DNA from: Kitasatospora aureofaciens
GTDB taxonomy: Bacteria; Actinomycetota; Actinomycetes; Streptomycetales; Streptomycetaceae
Assembly: GCF_019192735.1 (NCBI RefSeq)
Contig: NZ_JAHTKP010000044.1
Location: 1 to 62,357 of the forward strand
DNA length: 62,357 bases
Reading direction: 5' to 3'
Part shown: in pieces, positions 32,193 to 39,588 of the stretch
How the letters are laid out: each line of letters starts with the position of its first letter
Numbering within the stretch: position 1 is the stretch's first letter
Made by a program: the position numbers and the translations under genes
Notes under the pieces: model-generated
Told to the model about the DNA's origin: nothing
Seen by the model: the letters and a program-made list of their open reading frames with translations, nothing else
Database searches by the model: none

Positions 32193-33453
32193 GGAACTCT
32201 CCGGAGCGCTGGGGAAGTCGGGGGGACGCGGGTTGGGAAGGGTCGGTGTGGGCCTGCGCCCGGGCGGCCGAGCGGCCGCTGGCGGTGCCGGCCTGGAACA
32301 TCGCCATGAACGCCTGCGCGTCCCGGGCCGAGCGGTACGGCGGGGCCGCCGGCGGCGCGGGAGCGGCGTGCTGCGCGGGGCGGTCGGCGCGGTCGCGCCG
32401 GTGGCTCCGGCGGGGCAGCGGCGGCGGAGTGGGGCCGCCCGCGGGGGGAGGGCCGGCGGGCGGTGGGGTCTCCACCAGGGGGTGGCCGCCCGCCGGGGAG
32501 GGCTGGCGGGGGCCGGTGCTGAACGCCCGGTCGTCCGGCCCGAGGCCGGGGACGGTGGGCGGCAGCGGCTCGGTGAGCAGCGCGTTCGGCAGCAGCACGA
32601 CGACGCGCACGCCGCCGTACGGTGACGGCGCGGAGCTGAGGGTGACGCGGAAGCCGTACTGCTCGGCGAGCCGGCCGACGGCGGCGAGGCCCAACTGCGG
32701 GACCTCGCCCAGCCGGGACACCTCCAGCGTGCTGCCACCGGCGAGCGCGGCGGCGGCCTTGGCGACGGCCTGTTCCGGCATGCCGACGCCGCCGTCGTCG
32801 ATCTCGATGACGGCGCCGTTGTGCACCGGCATGAGGGTGACGAAGACCTGGGTGCTGGGCGGGGAGTAGCGGGTGGCGTTGTCCAGCAGTTCGGCGACGG
32901 CGTGGATCAGCGCCTCGGCGGCGGCGCCGACCACGGCGGTCTCGATCCGGCTGCGCACCACCACCCGCTGGAACGGCAGGATGCGGGACTGGGCGCCGCG
33001 GACGACGTCCTCCAGAGAGACCGGTTCCGGCCAGTGCCGCCCGGCCCGCGCGCCGCACAGGACCGCCAGGGTCTGCGCCAGCCGGGCCTGTTGGGCGGCG
33101 GCGTGGTCGGCCTTGAGCAGGCCCTCCAGGAGCGCCGGGTCGTCGTGGGTGCGCTCCATCTCGTCGAGCAGGGCCTGCTGGTCGTGGGCCATGACGAGGA
33201 TCCGGCGGGCGACGCTGAGGAAGGCCCGCTGGGTGGAGGCGGTGAGCTCCTGCTCCTGCTGAACGGCGGCCAGGTCGGCGCCGCGGAGGGAGAGTTCGGC
33301 GGTGAGCTGCTCCTGGAGCCGGGCGACGTCGCGGCGCAGCCGGTCGGCCCGGCGGCGGTGCGTGACGGAGACGGCGCGGTAGTGGGCGGCGGCCACGAGG
33401 GCGAGGGCGGCGAGCGCGCCGGTTGCCGTTACGCACCACTGAGTCATCGTCAC
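32176..33453 (-). CDS. cvnA: Conservon histidine-kinase-like membrane protein CvnA
   Basis: The gene encodes 425 aa from GTG 33453, two codons before an in-frame ATG. One N-terminal membrane helix (about 9-25) is followed by a coiled coil (30-75), a dimerisation-like segment and a GHKL ATPase domain (about 185-300) with HAVAELLDNATRYSPP, IDDGGVGMP and GLAAVGRLAEQYG. The C-terminal 120 residues are proline-rich and disordered. The phospho-acceptor histidine box is atypical, as in other CvnA proteins. TAGAAT lies seven bases before the GTG, so the message is probably leaderless. It heads the cvnABCD-P450-P450 operon. Confidence 0.92.
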   Translation of the reverse strand: MTMTQWCVTATGALAALALVAAAHYRAVSVTHRRRADRLRRDVARLQEQLTAELSLRGADLAAVQQEQELTASTQRAFLSVARRILVMAHDQQALLDEMERTHDDPALLEGLLKADHAAAQQARLAQTLAVLCGARAGRHWPEPVSLEDVVRGAQSRILPFQRVVVRSRIETAVVGAAAEALIHAVAELLDNATRYSPPSTQVFVTLMPVHNGAVIEIDDGGVGMPEQAVAKAAAALAGGSTLEVSRLGEVPQLGLAAVGRLAEQYGFRVTLSSAPSPYGGVRVVVLLPNALLTEPLPPTVPGLGPDDRAFSTGPRQPSPAGGHPLVETPPPAGPPPAGGPTPPPLPRRSHRRDRADRPAQHAAPAPPAAPPYRSARDAQAFMAMFQAGTASGRSAARAQAHTDPSQPASPRLPQRSGEFHDHHP

Positions 33454-33460
33454 GCGGCGA

Positions 33461-33524
33461 ATTCTAGGGTGATGATCCTACGAAGGTGTGAACGGATCTC
33501 GCCAAGTGACCGGATCTCGTCAAT
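33461..33524 (-). promoter_or_regulatory. Conservon promoter and upstream direct repeats
   Basis: The minus-strand -10 TAGAAT (33466-33461) sits seven bases before the cvnA GTG. Upstream lie two direct repeats, CGGATCTCG(C/T)CAA, at 33493-33505 and 33511-33523, spaced 18 bp apart, a spacing used by dimeric regulators on one helix face. No known regulator binding site is recognised. Confidence 0.4.
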
Positions 33525-33732
33525 ATCCAGTCAATACGGCCTCATTCCAACCTCGTTCGCCCCCGATCCGGACGCCGAGCGGGCCCGCTTTCCCCCGGAG
33601 CAGGGCATGGCGGGCACTTCGGGCACATGCCGGTTGGCCGAGTTGCGTCCCGGGATATGTGGGGAACGTGTGCACGGTGTTACGGGAGAGGTGACATCCG
33701 GTGCAGGAGCAGCAGGGCGAGCCCGTGAATGG

Positions 33733-34887
33733 TCACCCGGGCGTTCCCACCCGTCGCACCAGCACCAGCGTCCGGTCGTCCGAGACGTTCCGCGCCACCG
33801 TCCGGACCAGCCGCTCCGCCGCGCCCCGGGTCAGCTCCTGCTGCGTCCGGGGGGTCCGCACCTCCGGCTCCGCGGCCGCCAGCAGCCGGACCACCCCCTC
33901 GTCCAGATCCCGGCCCGGCACCTCCACCAGACCGTCGCTGAACAGCAGCAGCGAATCCCCGTGCGCCAGCCGGCCGGTCGTCCCCGGATACGGTGCGCCC
34001 GGAAGCAGGCCCAGCGCCGGGCCGCCCGGTCCGGACAGCTCCCAGGCGTCGTCCGCCCGTTGGTACTGCACGGGCTGCGGGTGGCCGGCGTTGAAGAGGC
34101 GGTACTCGCCGGTCGCCGGGCGCAGCGCGAGATGGACGGCCGTCGCGAAGTGGTCCTCCCAGCCCATCCGGACCAGGTGGTCGTTGGCCGCCGGCAGGAA
34201 CGCCTCCGGCGGCACCCGGCCCAGCAGCATCGCGAACGCGCCCGACAGATGGGTCGACCGGGCGGCGGCCCGGCTGCCCTTGCCCGACACGTCCACCAGC
34301 AGCAGCTCCAGCAGATCGTCCTCGGGGCGGTGGGCGCAGAGCAGGAAGTCCCCGGAGAACGAGGCGCCGCCGGCCGGGGCGAGCGCACTGTCGAAGTGCC
34401 AGTCCAGCAGACGGTCCGGCAGCCGGGCCAGGGTCCGGGTGTGCTCGGCGAGTTCCAGCAGCATCGAATCGCCCTGGGTGCCGCGCAGCCCCAGCCGGTG
34501 CCGGAACCGGTTGGCCACCAGCACCGTCGCCCCAGTCGCGGCCAGCACGACGGTCACCCCGAGCCGCACCCCGACCGGATCCTGCATCACCGCGCCCAGG
34601 ACGCTCCCCGCCAGCGCCGCACACACCAGCACCAGCAGCCGCCCGCGCGGCAGGACCAGCCCCCCGACCACCAGCGGCAGCACCAGCGCGGACGGCGGCC
34701 AGCTGTACGGCAGCACGATCGGCAGCAGCCCGAGCACCACTGTCAGCGCCAGCAGCACCACCAGGGTGTCCCGCCCCGCCCGCGCATCCCCGTCCAGCAG
34801 CCGCCGATACCACCGCCGCACCCTCGCTATCAGTGCGGGCACAAGGGACCTCCGCCAGAGGGGGCGGTCCCCGGTCATGACCACCAT
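33733..34887 (-). CDS. PP2C/SpoIIE-type serine phosphatase with membrane N-terminus
   Basis: The 384-aa protein has four to five membrane helices in residues 40-130 and then a PP2C (SpoIIE) domain from about 165. The metal-binding motifs are GASFSGDFL, LLLVDVSGKGSRAAA, NAGHPQPV and LLFSDGLVEVPGRDLD, followed by VSDDRTLVLV. Enzymes of this kind dephosphorylate anti-sigma antagonists or respond to signals in Streptomyces. No partner kinase or antagonist lies next to it. ATG 34878 is an alternative start nine bases downstream. Confidence 0.92.
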   Translation of the reverse strand: MVVMTGDRPLWRRSLVPALIARVRRWYRRLLDGDARAGRDTLVVLLALTVVLGLLPIVLPYSWPPSALVLPLVVGGLVLPRGRLLVLVCAALAGSVLGAVMQDPVGVRLGVTVVLAATGATVLVANRFRHRLGLRGTQGDSMLLELAEHTRTLARLPDRLLDWHFDSALAPAGGASFSGDFLLCAHRPEDDLLELLLVDVSGKGSRAAARSTHLSGAFAMLLGRVPPEAFLPAANDHLVRMGWEDHFATAVHLALRPATGEYRLFNAGHPQPVQYQRADDAWELSGPGGPALGLLPGAPYPGTTGRLAHGDSLLLFSDGLVEVPGRDLDEGVVRLLAAAEPEVRTPRTQQELTRGAAERLVRTVARNVSDDRTLVLVRRVGTPG

Positions 34888-34921
34888 TCAGCCCGGCCAC
34901 ACTAACCCGTCCACCCCCACC

Positions 34922-35019
34922 AGGAAGCCCCCCGCCCCGCTTCCCTGCGCGGCCCCCCGCCCACGCCCGCAGGAAGCCCCCCGCCCCGCTTCCCTGCGCG
35001 GCCCCCCGCCCACGCCCGC
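34922..35019. repeat. 49-bp perfect tandem duplication
   Basis: Two identical 49-bp units (34922-34970, 34971-35019) begin AGGAAGCCCCCCGCC and end CCACGCCCGC. A third partial copy starts at 35020. It appears to be a recent duplication. Confidence 0.9.
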
Positions 35020-35122
35020 AGGAAGTCGGCGGGCCCGACTTCTCGCGCGGGGCGCCGCTTGGCCGTCCGGCCCGTTCGCGCTCCTGAGTGGTGCTGCTTG
35101 CCCGTGTTGGTGCGGTCGTCGG

Positions 35123-35155
35123 GCGCCGGAAGTCGGCGAGGCCGACTTCCGGCGC
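35123..35155 (-). terminator. Hairpin terminator 67 bases after the TetR stop
   Basis: GCGCCGGAAGTCGGC-GAG-GCCGACTTCCGGCGC is a perfect 15-bp stem with a three-base loop, in the gap between the TetR-like gene and the phosphatase. Confidence 0.75.
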
Positions 35156-35221
35156 AGCGTCCGGCCCCGCCCCGCCCCGCCCCGCCCCGCCGATCGGCGG
35201 CGCGGGCCGGCTTTCAGGGGC

Positions 35222-35791
35222 TCAGGGCTTGGGCCAGGTGTGGAGGCCGCTGGTGAGCGTGGCGATGAGGCGGTCGTGGGTGGTGGTCAGGTCTTCGGCC
35301 AGTTGGAAGGCGCCGGCGATGCGGAGGGAGGCGAAGCCGTGGGCGAGGGAGCGGACGGTGCGGGCGGCGTGGATGGCTTCGGAGCCGTCGAGGCCGTACT
35401 CCCGGAGGACCGCGACGATCACCCCGACCAGCCGGGCCGCGGCCTGGTTGAGGTCGTCGTCGGGCTGCGGTGCCTGGGGGAGGGCGTTGTAGCGGTGCGG
35501 GTGTTCGGTGGCGTAGGCGTGGTAGGCGCGGAGAACGGCGGCGACCGCCGCGTCCCCGCTGCGGCCGACGGCGGCGTCGGCGAGGCGGGCGGCGAGTTCC
35601 TCGGTGACCCGGACGGCGATCAGCCGCCGCAGTTCGGTGAGCCCACCGCGGACGTGCTTGTACAGCGAGGGGGTGGCGACGCCCGCCCGGGCGGCGACGG
35701 CGGCGAGGGTGAGGGCGTCGGGGCCCTGCTCGTCGATGAGGGTGAGGGCGTGGTCGACGACCTGCTCGGGGGTCAGTCCGACTCGGGGCAT
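35222..35791 (-). CDS. TetR-family transcriptional regulator
   Basis: The 189-aa protein has the HTH at about residues 25-50, with TLAAVAARAGVATPSLYKHV, typical of TetR. The C-terminal half, with AYHAYATEHPHRYNAL and GFASLRIAGAFQLAEDL, resembles the WHG domain of TetR_C_33 regulators. It lies 35 bases after the hydrolase gene on the same strand. A 21-bp palindrome upstream of the hydrolase (36712-36732) is the likely operator, so it would repress its own two-gene operon. Confidence 0.92.
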   Translation of the reverse strand: MPRVGLTPEQVVDHALTLIDEQGPDALTLAAVAARAGVATPSLYKHVRGGLTELRRLIAVRVTEELAARLADAAVGRSGDAAVAAVLRAYHAYATEHPHRYNALPQAPQPDDDLNQAAARLVGVIVAVLREYGLDGSEAIHAARTVRSLAHGFASLRIAGAFQLAEDLTTTHDRLIATLTSGLHTWPKP

Positions 35792-35825
35792 GGTTCGGTC
35801 TCTCCGTGAAGCGTGGTGGCCGGGA

Positions 35826-36653
35826 TCAGGCGATCTCGGCGAGGAAGGGCAGCAGGGCGTCGGCGGTGGCCTGCGGGTTGTCGGCCATCGGGTAGTGCCC
35901 GGACCCCTCGATCATCACCTTCCGGGCGTTGAGCGCCGCGACCTGCCGGTCGGCGACGACCTCCGGCTTCGGGAAGTCGGGGTCCTCGCTGCCCATGACG
36001 ACCAGCGCCGGGCACCGCACCGCGACCGTCCAGCCGATCGGCGAGGCGTCGCCGCGGACGTGCCCGCGGATGGCGGTCCTGCGCCCCGGCGTGCGCATCG
36101 CGGCGACCAGCCCGTTCACGTACGCGTCGAAGTCGGCCGGCCGGTTGCCCGGGTAGGCCATCTTGCGGTGGTAGAAGCCCCAGAACGCGGGCGAGTGGAC
36201 GAGCATCGTGCCCATCACCCGGACGACGCCGCGCATGAGGGCGTTCTGCGGCAGGTTCTCGACGAAGGCGTCGATCAGGGCGATCCCGGCGACCCGCTCG
36301 GGGGCGTCCCCGGCGACCTTGACCACCGTCGCGCCGGTGTAGGAGTTTCCGACCAGCGCGGCGCGCTCGATCCCGAGGTGGCCGAGCAGGGCGAGGACGT
36401 CGGTGGCGATGGCGGCCGGGGTGTAGTCGTCCCAGACGATCGAGGACTCGCCGAAGCCGCGCAGGTCCATGGTGATGACCCGGCGGCCGGCGGCGGTGAG
36501 CAGCGGGCGGAGGTGCCGGTACGCGGCCCGGGTGTCGAGCATCCCGGGAAGCAGGACGACGGGGACGCCGTCGCCCTGCCGGGTGTCGTCGAAGGCGAGC
36601 CGGCCGCCGGGGACGTCGAGGTACTGGGTCGCGGGGGTGACGGTGCCGTTCAT
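35826..36653 (-). CDS. Alpha/beta hydrolase under TetR control
   Basis: ATG 36653 gives 275 aa. The nucleophile elbow is GNSYTGATVV (Ser near 99), the acid is in MGSEDPDF, and the histidine is in GSGHYPMAD. DLRGFGESS and LLPGMLDTRAAY belong to the core alpha/beta hydrolase family. A lid of about 60 residues separates the core strands. It forms an operon with the TetR gene. The likely role is hydrolysis of an ester or lactone sensed by that regulator; the substrate is unknown. An ATG 33 bases upstream has no better signal. Confidence 0.9.
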   Translation of the reverse strand: MNGTVTPATQYLDVPGGRLAFDDTRQGDGVPVVLLPGMLDTRAAYRHLRPLLTAAGRRVITMDLRGFGESSIVWDDYTPAAIATDVLALLGHLGIERAALVGNSYTGATVVKVAGDAPERVAGIALIDAFVENLPQNALMRGVVRVMGTMLVHSPAFWGFYHRKMAYPGNRPADFDAYVNGLVAAMRTPGRRTAIRGHVRGDASPIGWTVAVRCPALVVMGSEDPDFPKPEVVADRQVAALNARKVMIEGSGHYPMADNPQATADALLPFLAEIA

Positions 36654-36711
36654 GGTGGGCCTCCTCGGTCCGCTGCTGCGGGTCATCGGCGGTGCTGCCG
36701 ATAGCCATAAA

Positions 36712-36732
36712 GCTAAGGCTAATAGCCTTAGC
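36712..36732. promoter_or_regulatory. 21-bp palindromic operator candidate for the TetR regulator
   Basis: GCTAAGGCT-AAT-AGCCTTAGC is a perfect palindrome with nine-base arms, 58 bases before the hydrolase ATG. Its size and position fit a TetR dimer site. It is AT-rich compared with its surroundings and may include the promoter. Confidence 0.7.
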
Positions 36733-36792
36733 CGTCAAGCTGTCGGCGCGACGAGGCCGCGGAGGCGCTCCCTCGGGTCCCCTCGGGTCCCC

Positions 36793-37083
36793 TCAGGCCC
36801 CCTCGACCCTGAACGGGTCGTGCTCGCTGAGCAGCTTCTCCAGCCGGGCCTGGTCCACCCGCGTGACGATCTCGTTGGACTCCTGCCGGTCCCGGATCAC
36901 CTTGGCGAGCGTGAACGAGGAGGTGACGGTGTAGAGCAGGCCGAGCCCGAGGAAGGCCCGGGTCCAGCCCTCGACCGGCAGGTAGGCGATCCCGACGGCG
37001 AGGGTGGTGCCGGACAGGGCGAAGGAGAGTACGGCCTGGACGTAGTACGCGGCCGTGGTGCGTGACTGCATCGGTGCGTTCAT
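36793..37083 (-). CDS. YiaA/YiaB-like two-helix membrane protein
   Basis: ATG 37083 gives 96 aa. Two membrane helices are seen (about 14-36 and 44-66) around the family motif YLPVEGWTRAFLGLGLLY, which marks YiaA/YiaB inner membrane proteins. The tail is charged and helical (KVIRDRQESNEIVTRVDQ). Function unknown. It is divergent from the riboswitch-controlled M23 gene. Confidence 0.85.
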   Translation of the reverse strand: MNAPMQSRTTAAYYVQAVLSFALSGTTLAVGIAYLPVEGWTRAFLGLGLLYTVTSSFTLAKVIRDRQESNEIVTRVDQARLEKLLSEHDPFRVEGA

Positions 37084-37329
37084 GGCGCCAGAATGGCGGC
37101 GGCCCGGCCGGCCGCGCATGAGTAGAAGTACTCAAATGCTGGGTCGTTCGTTGACGTCCAATCACGTTAAGTAGTGTCAGGGGTGGTCAAGAGCCGCAAA
37201 ACGGCCATAGGGCACAAGCCGCCCGTGCGGTTGTCGGCCGTCCCGGGCGGATGGCTTGGAATCAGGGGCTCCTGGGATTAACGTCTGATAACGCAGCGCG
37301 GTCGTCAACGCCGTACCCAGACGGCACCG

Positions 37330-37478
37330 TGCGCCGTCGCCTAATCCCGCCGGCCGGCCTCCGGGCAGGTCAGGGAGCCGGGGAACCACGTTCCTTGGGG
37401 TGAATCGGCGGGGCTCCGGCCCGGCCGTAGGAGACCTTCCTGCTCCGAACCCGTCAGCTAACCCGGTAGGCGCGAAGG
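37330..37478 (+). ncRNA. ydaO/yuaA-type c-di-AMP riboswitch
   Basis: The segment contains the strung-together conserved blocks of this class: CGCCTAATCCCGCC near the start, GGTCAGGGAGCCGGGGAACC, TTGGGGTGAAT, GGCCGTAGGAGACC, CCGAACCCGTCAGCTAACC, and a closing TAGGCG that pairs with CGCCTA (37338-37343 with 37467-37472). In Streptomyces this riboswitch precedes cell-wall hydrolase genes and switches them off with high c-di-AMP. The M23 peptidase GTG lies 20 bases downstream. Identification rests on the pattern of invariant blocks and the neighbouring gene. Confidence 0.93.
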
Positions 37479-37498
37479 AAGGAAAGGAGCACGCCTCC

Positions 37499-38332
37499 GT
37501 GGCGTCGACGCACACCCCGGCACACCCCGCCGGCTCCGCAGCCGGTACCCAGCTCCTCGACCACCCGCGCCCGGCCGAGAGCGAGATCGCGGCCCCGGAG
37601 GCCGAGGCCAACCGGCACCGGATGCCGCGTCAGACCCGCGGGGCCTCCCCGCTGCTCGGCGTCACCGCCGTCGCCGCCACCCTGGGCGCCACCGGCTTCG
37701 CCTCCGCCACCCCGGCCGCCGCGCCCGCCATCGAGGCCTCGGACGAGGCCCCGGCCGGCCTCTCCGCCGACCCCGGCCTCGCGCTCGCCGCCCGCATCCA
37801 GCAGCAGGCCGACGGCCAGCGCACCGCCGCCGACGAGAGCGCCCGCCTGCAGGCCGCGAAGGAAGCCGAGGCCAAGGCCGCCGCCAAGGAGGCCGAGGCG
37901 AAGAAGGCGGCCGCGGAGGCCGAGCAGGCCAAGGCCGCCGCCCTCACGCTGCCGGTGCGCGACTACAACCTCTCCGCCCACTACGGCCAGAGCGCCCGCT
38001 ACTGGGCCCACCTGCACACCGGCCTGGACTTCGCCGCCGACACCGGCACCGCGGTCTACGCGGTCGGCCAGGGCACCATCACCTCGGCCGGCTGGTCCGG
38101 CGCGTACGGCTACCGGATCGTCGAGACCCTGCCCGACGGCACCGAGATCTGGTACTGCCACCTCTCCTCGATCATCAAGGGCTCGGGCCAGGTCGCGTCC
38201 GGCCAGCAGATCGGCAAGGTCGGCGCCACCGGCAACGTCACCGGCCCGCACCTGCACCTGGAGGTCCGCCCCGGCGGCGGCGCCCCGGTCGACCCGGAGA
38301 CCTGGCTCCAGCAGCGCGGCCTCAACCCCTGA
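37499..38332 (+). CDS. M23 (LytM) peptidoglycan endopeptidase, secreted
   Basis: GTG 37499, with GAAAGGAG about ten bases before, gives 277 aa. A charged, disordered head of about 45 residues precedes a hydrophobic, alanine-rich segment (about 50-75) that acts as signal. A coiled coil (about 95-145, AKEAEAKAAAKEAEAKKAA) leads to the LytM domain (150-275). The Zn ligands lie in HTGLDFAADTG (H and D) and HLHLEV (H-x-H). The enzyme cuts peptidoglycan cross-bridges. Its expression is presumably controlled by the c-di-AMP riboswitch directly upstream. Confidence 0.93.
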   Translation: MASTHTPAHPAGSAAGTQLLDHPRPAESEIAAPEAEANRHRMPRQTRGASPLLGVTAVAATLGATGFASATPAAAPAIEASDEAPAGLSADPGLALAARIQQQADGQRTAADESARLQAAKEAEAKAAAKEAEAKKAAAEAEQAKAAALTLPVRDYNLSAHYGQSARYWAHLHTGLDFAADTGTAVYAVGQGTITSAGWSGAYGYRIVETLPDGTEIWYCHLSSIIKGSGQVASGQQIGKVGATGNVTGPHLHLEVRPGGGAPVDPETWLQQRGLNP

Positions 38333-38377
38333 CGAGTACCCCTGACGAGTACCCCTGACGAGTACCCCTGGCGAGTA
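38326..38377. repeat. 13-bp tandem repeat spanning the M23 stop codon
   Basis: CCCCTGACGAGTA occurs three times exactly (38326, 38339, 38352) and a fourth time with one change (38365). The stop codon TGA of the peptidase gene lies in the first copy. Confidence 0.85.
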
Positions 38378-38420
38378 CCCATGATGGGAACTCCGACGGA
38401 CGAGAACCCCTGACGCCTCC

Positions 38421-38459
38421 CGTCGAGCCCCGGCCGTACGCGACGGCCGGGGCTCGACG
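38421..38459. terminator. Bidirectional hairpin terminator between convergent genes
   Basis: CGTCGAGCCCCGGCCGT and ACGGCCGGGGCTCGACG form a perfect 17-bp stem around ACGCG, just before the stop of the convergent gene at 38476. Confidence 0.85.
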
Positions 38460-38475
38460 GCCGGGGCTCGACGCC

Positions 38476-39348
38476 TCACTCCTCCAGCAGCTGCGCCACG
38501 TACGCGTCGATCTCCGCCTGCCCCGGCTCCGGCGCGAGCTCCGGGAACTCCTCCACCAGCAGCCGCGGCAGCCCCGGGACCGTCCACTCGCCGTACAGCG
38601 CGAGCGCCGCCTCCGCCGCCGCGTCCTCGAACTCCCCGAAGTCCCCGGCCAGTTCGTCCGGCATCGGCCGCCCCAGCGCGGTCAGCTCGGCCAGGTTGCG
38701 GTAGCTGCGCCGCATCAGGCCCTGCTCCAGCAGCCGCCGCGCGCCGTCCGTGGCCATGCCGACCGAGAGCACCCGGGCCGGGCTCCAGCCCTGCTCGTCC
38801 GGCTCGTCCAGCCACCCGGCCGGCGCCAGCGCCGCGAACGCGGCCAGCCGCTCCTCCTCCGCCAGCTCCCGGAACGCGGCGAGCCAGTCCCGTACGGCCG
38901 CCTCGTCCGCGACGTCCACGCCGTGCGCGTGCAGCAGCAGCGCGTACAGCCGGGGCCAGGTCACCAGGTCGGCCCGGCGCAGCAGCCCGGCCGCGACCTC
39001 GCCCTGCCACTCGGCCTCGGCGTGCAGCCGCTCCTGGCGCTTGGCGTTGAGCCGCTTCGCCGCCCGCTGATGGTCGATCAGCAGCCGTACGGCCGCGCCG
39101 TACGCCAGCGGGTCCTCGTCCGGCGCGGGCTGGACGTACAGGTAGAGCCGCTCGTAGAGCAGGTGCTCCACCGCGGGCGAGGTGAGCTCGGGCCAGCCGT
39201 CGTGCATCCTGCCCTCGCCCAGCTCCAGCAGCGCCAGCACCGAACGCAGCGGCGCCTCGGCCACCGGGGTGCGGCCCTCCGCCGCCGCCCAGGCGAGCAG
39301 GTCGGCGGCCTTGGTGCGCGGGGCGAGCCGCAGGTCTTCGTCGTTCAT
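38476..39348 (-). CDS. Unknown alpha-helical protein (290 aa)
   Basis: ATG 39348 gives a wholly helical, acidic soluble protein with no membrane segment or recognised motif. Conserved-looking parts are LLAWAAAEGRTPVAEAP, VEHLLYERLYLYVQP and RAAKRLNAKRQERLHAEAE. No family is recognised. It is divergent from the short leaderless ORF at 39391 and the sensor-domain gene that follows. Confidence 0.75.
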   Translation of the reverse strand: MNDEDLRLAPRTKAADLLAWAAAEGRTPVAEAPLRSVLALLELGEGRMHDGWPELTSPAVEHLLYERLYLYVQPAPDEDPLAYGAAVRLLIDHQRAAKRLNAKRQERLHAEAEWQGEVAAGLLRRADLVTWPRLYALLLHAHGVDVADEAAVRDWLAAFRELAEEERLAAFAALAPAGWLDEPDEQGWSPARVLSVGMATDGARRLLEQGLMRRSYRNLAELTALGRPMPDELAGDFGEFEDAAAEAALALYGEWTVPGLPRLLVEEFPELAPEPGQAEIDAYVAQLLEE

Positions 39349-39390
39349 AAGCCGAACGGTAACCGCTGACCGGGGGTAGGGTCGGCAGCC

Positions 39391-39477
39391 ATGGTCCCCG
39401 TACGACTCACAGGCCCCAGGCCGGCCATCCGCGAGTACTCGCTGCTCGCCGACGAGTGGCCGGGGGCGGGGGGTTAA
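39391..39477 (+). CDS. Short leaderless ORF, possible remnant upstream of sensor-domain gene
   Basis: ATG 39391 lies eight bases after TAGGGT (39377-39382), the geometry of a leaderless promoter. It runs 28 codons to TAA 39475. The peptide begins MVPVRLTGPRPAIREY, the pattern seen at the N-terminus of GNAT acetyltransferases (L-T-G-P-R). The same frame stays open after the stop into the next gene at 39589, with natural-looking acidic residues. It is either a small leader peptide or a decayed gene start. Confidence 0.35.
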   Translation: MVPVRLTGPRPAIREYSLLADEWPGAGG

Positions 39478-39588
39478 CCCCACCCCGGATCCGCCAGGCC
39501 TCCGGATGCCCCCGGCGACGCCTCCCCGGAAGACTGGGACACGTCAGCATCCGAAGCACCGAACGACGACGAGACCGAGGCCGGGGAC

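Larger units (their letters stand above)
34888..35221. other. Gene-free stretch with repeats and hairpins
   Basis: No gene is seen here. It holds a 49-bp perfect tandem duplication (34922-35019), a hairpin with GAAGTCGG/CCGACTTC arms (35022-35042), a 15-bp perfect hairpin (35123-35155) and a CCCCG run (35164-35190). The hairpins probably insulate the phosphatase gene and the TetR gene. Confidence 0.7.

Noticed and set aside
39391..39477. Complete GNAT acetyltransferase
   Set aside because: Only an N-terminal-like segment of 28 residues is present, and no downstream acetyl-CoA motif follows in any frame.
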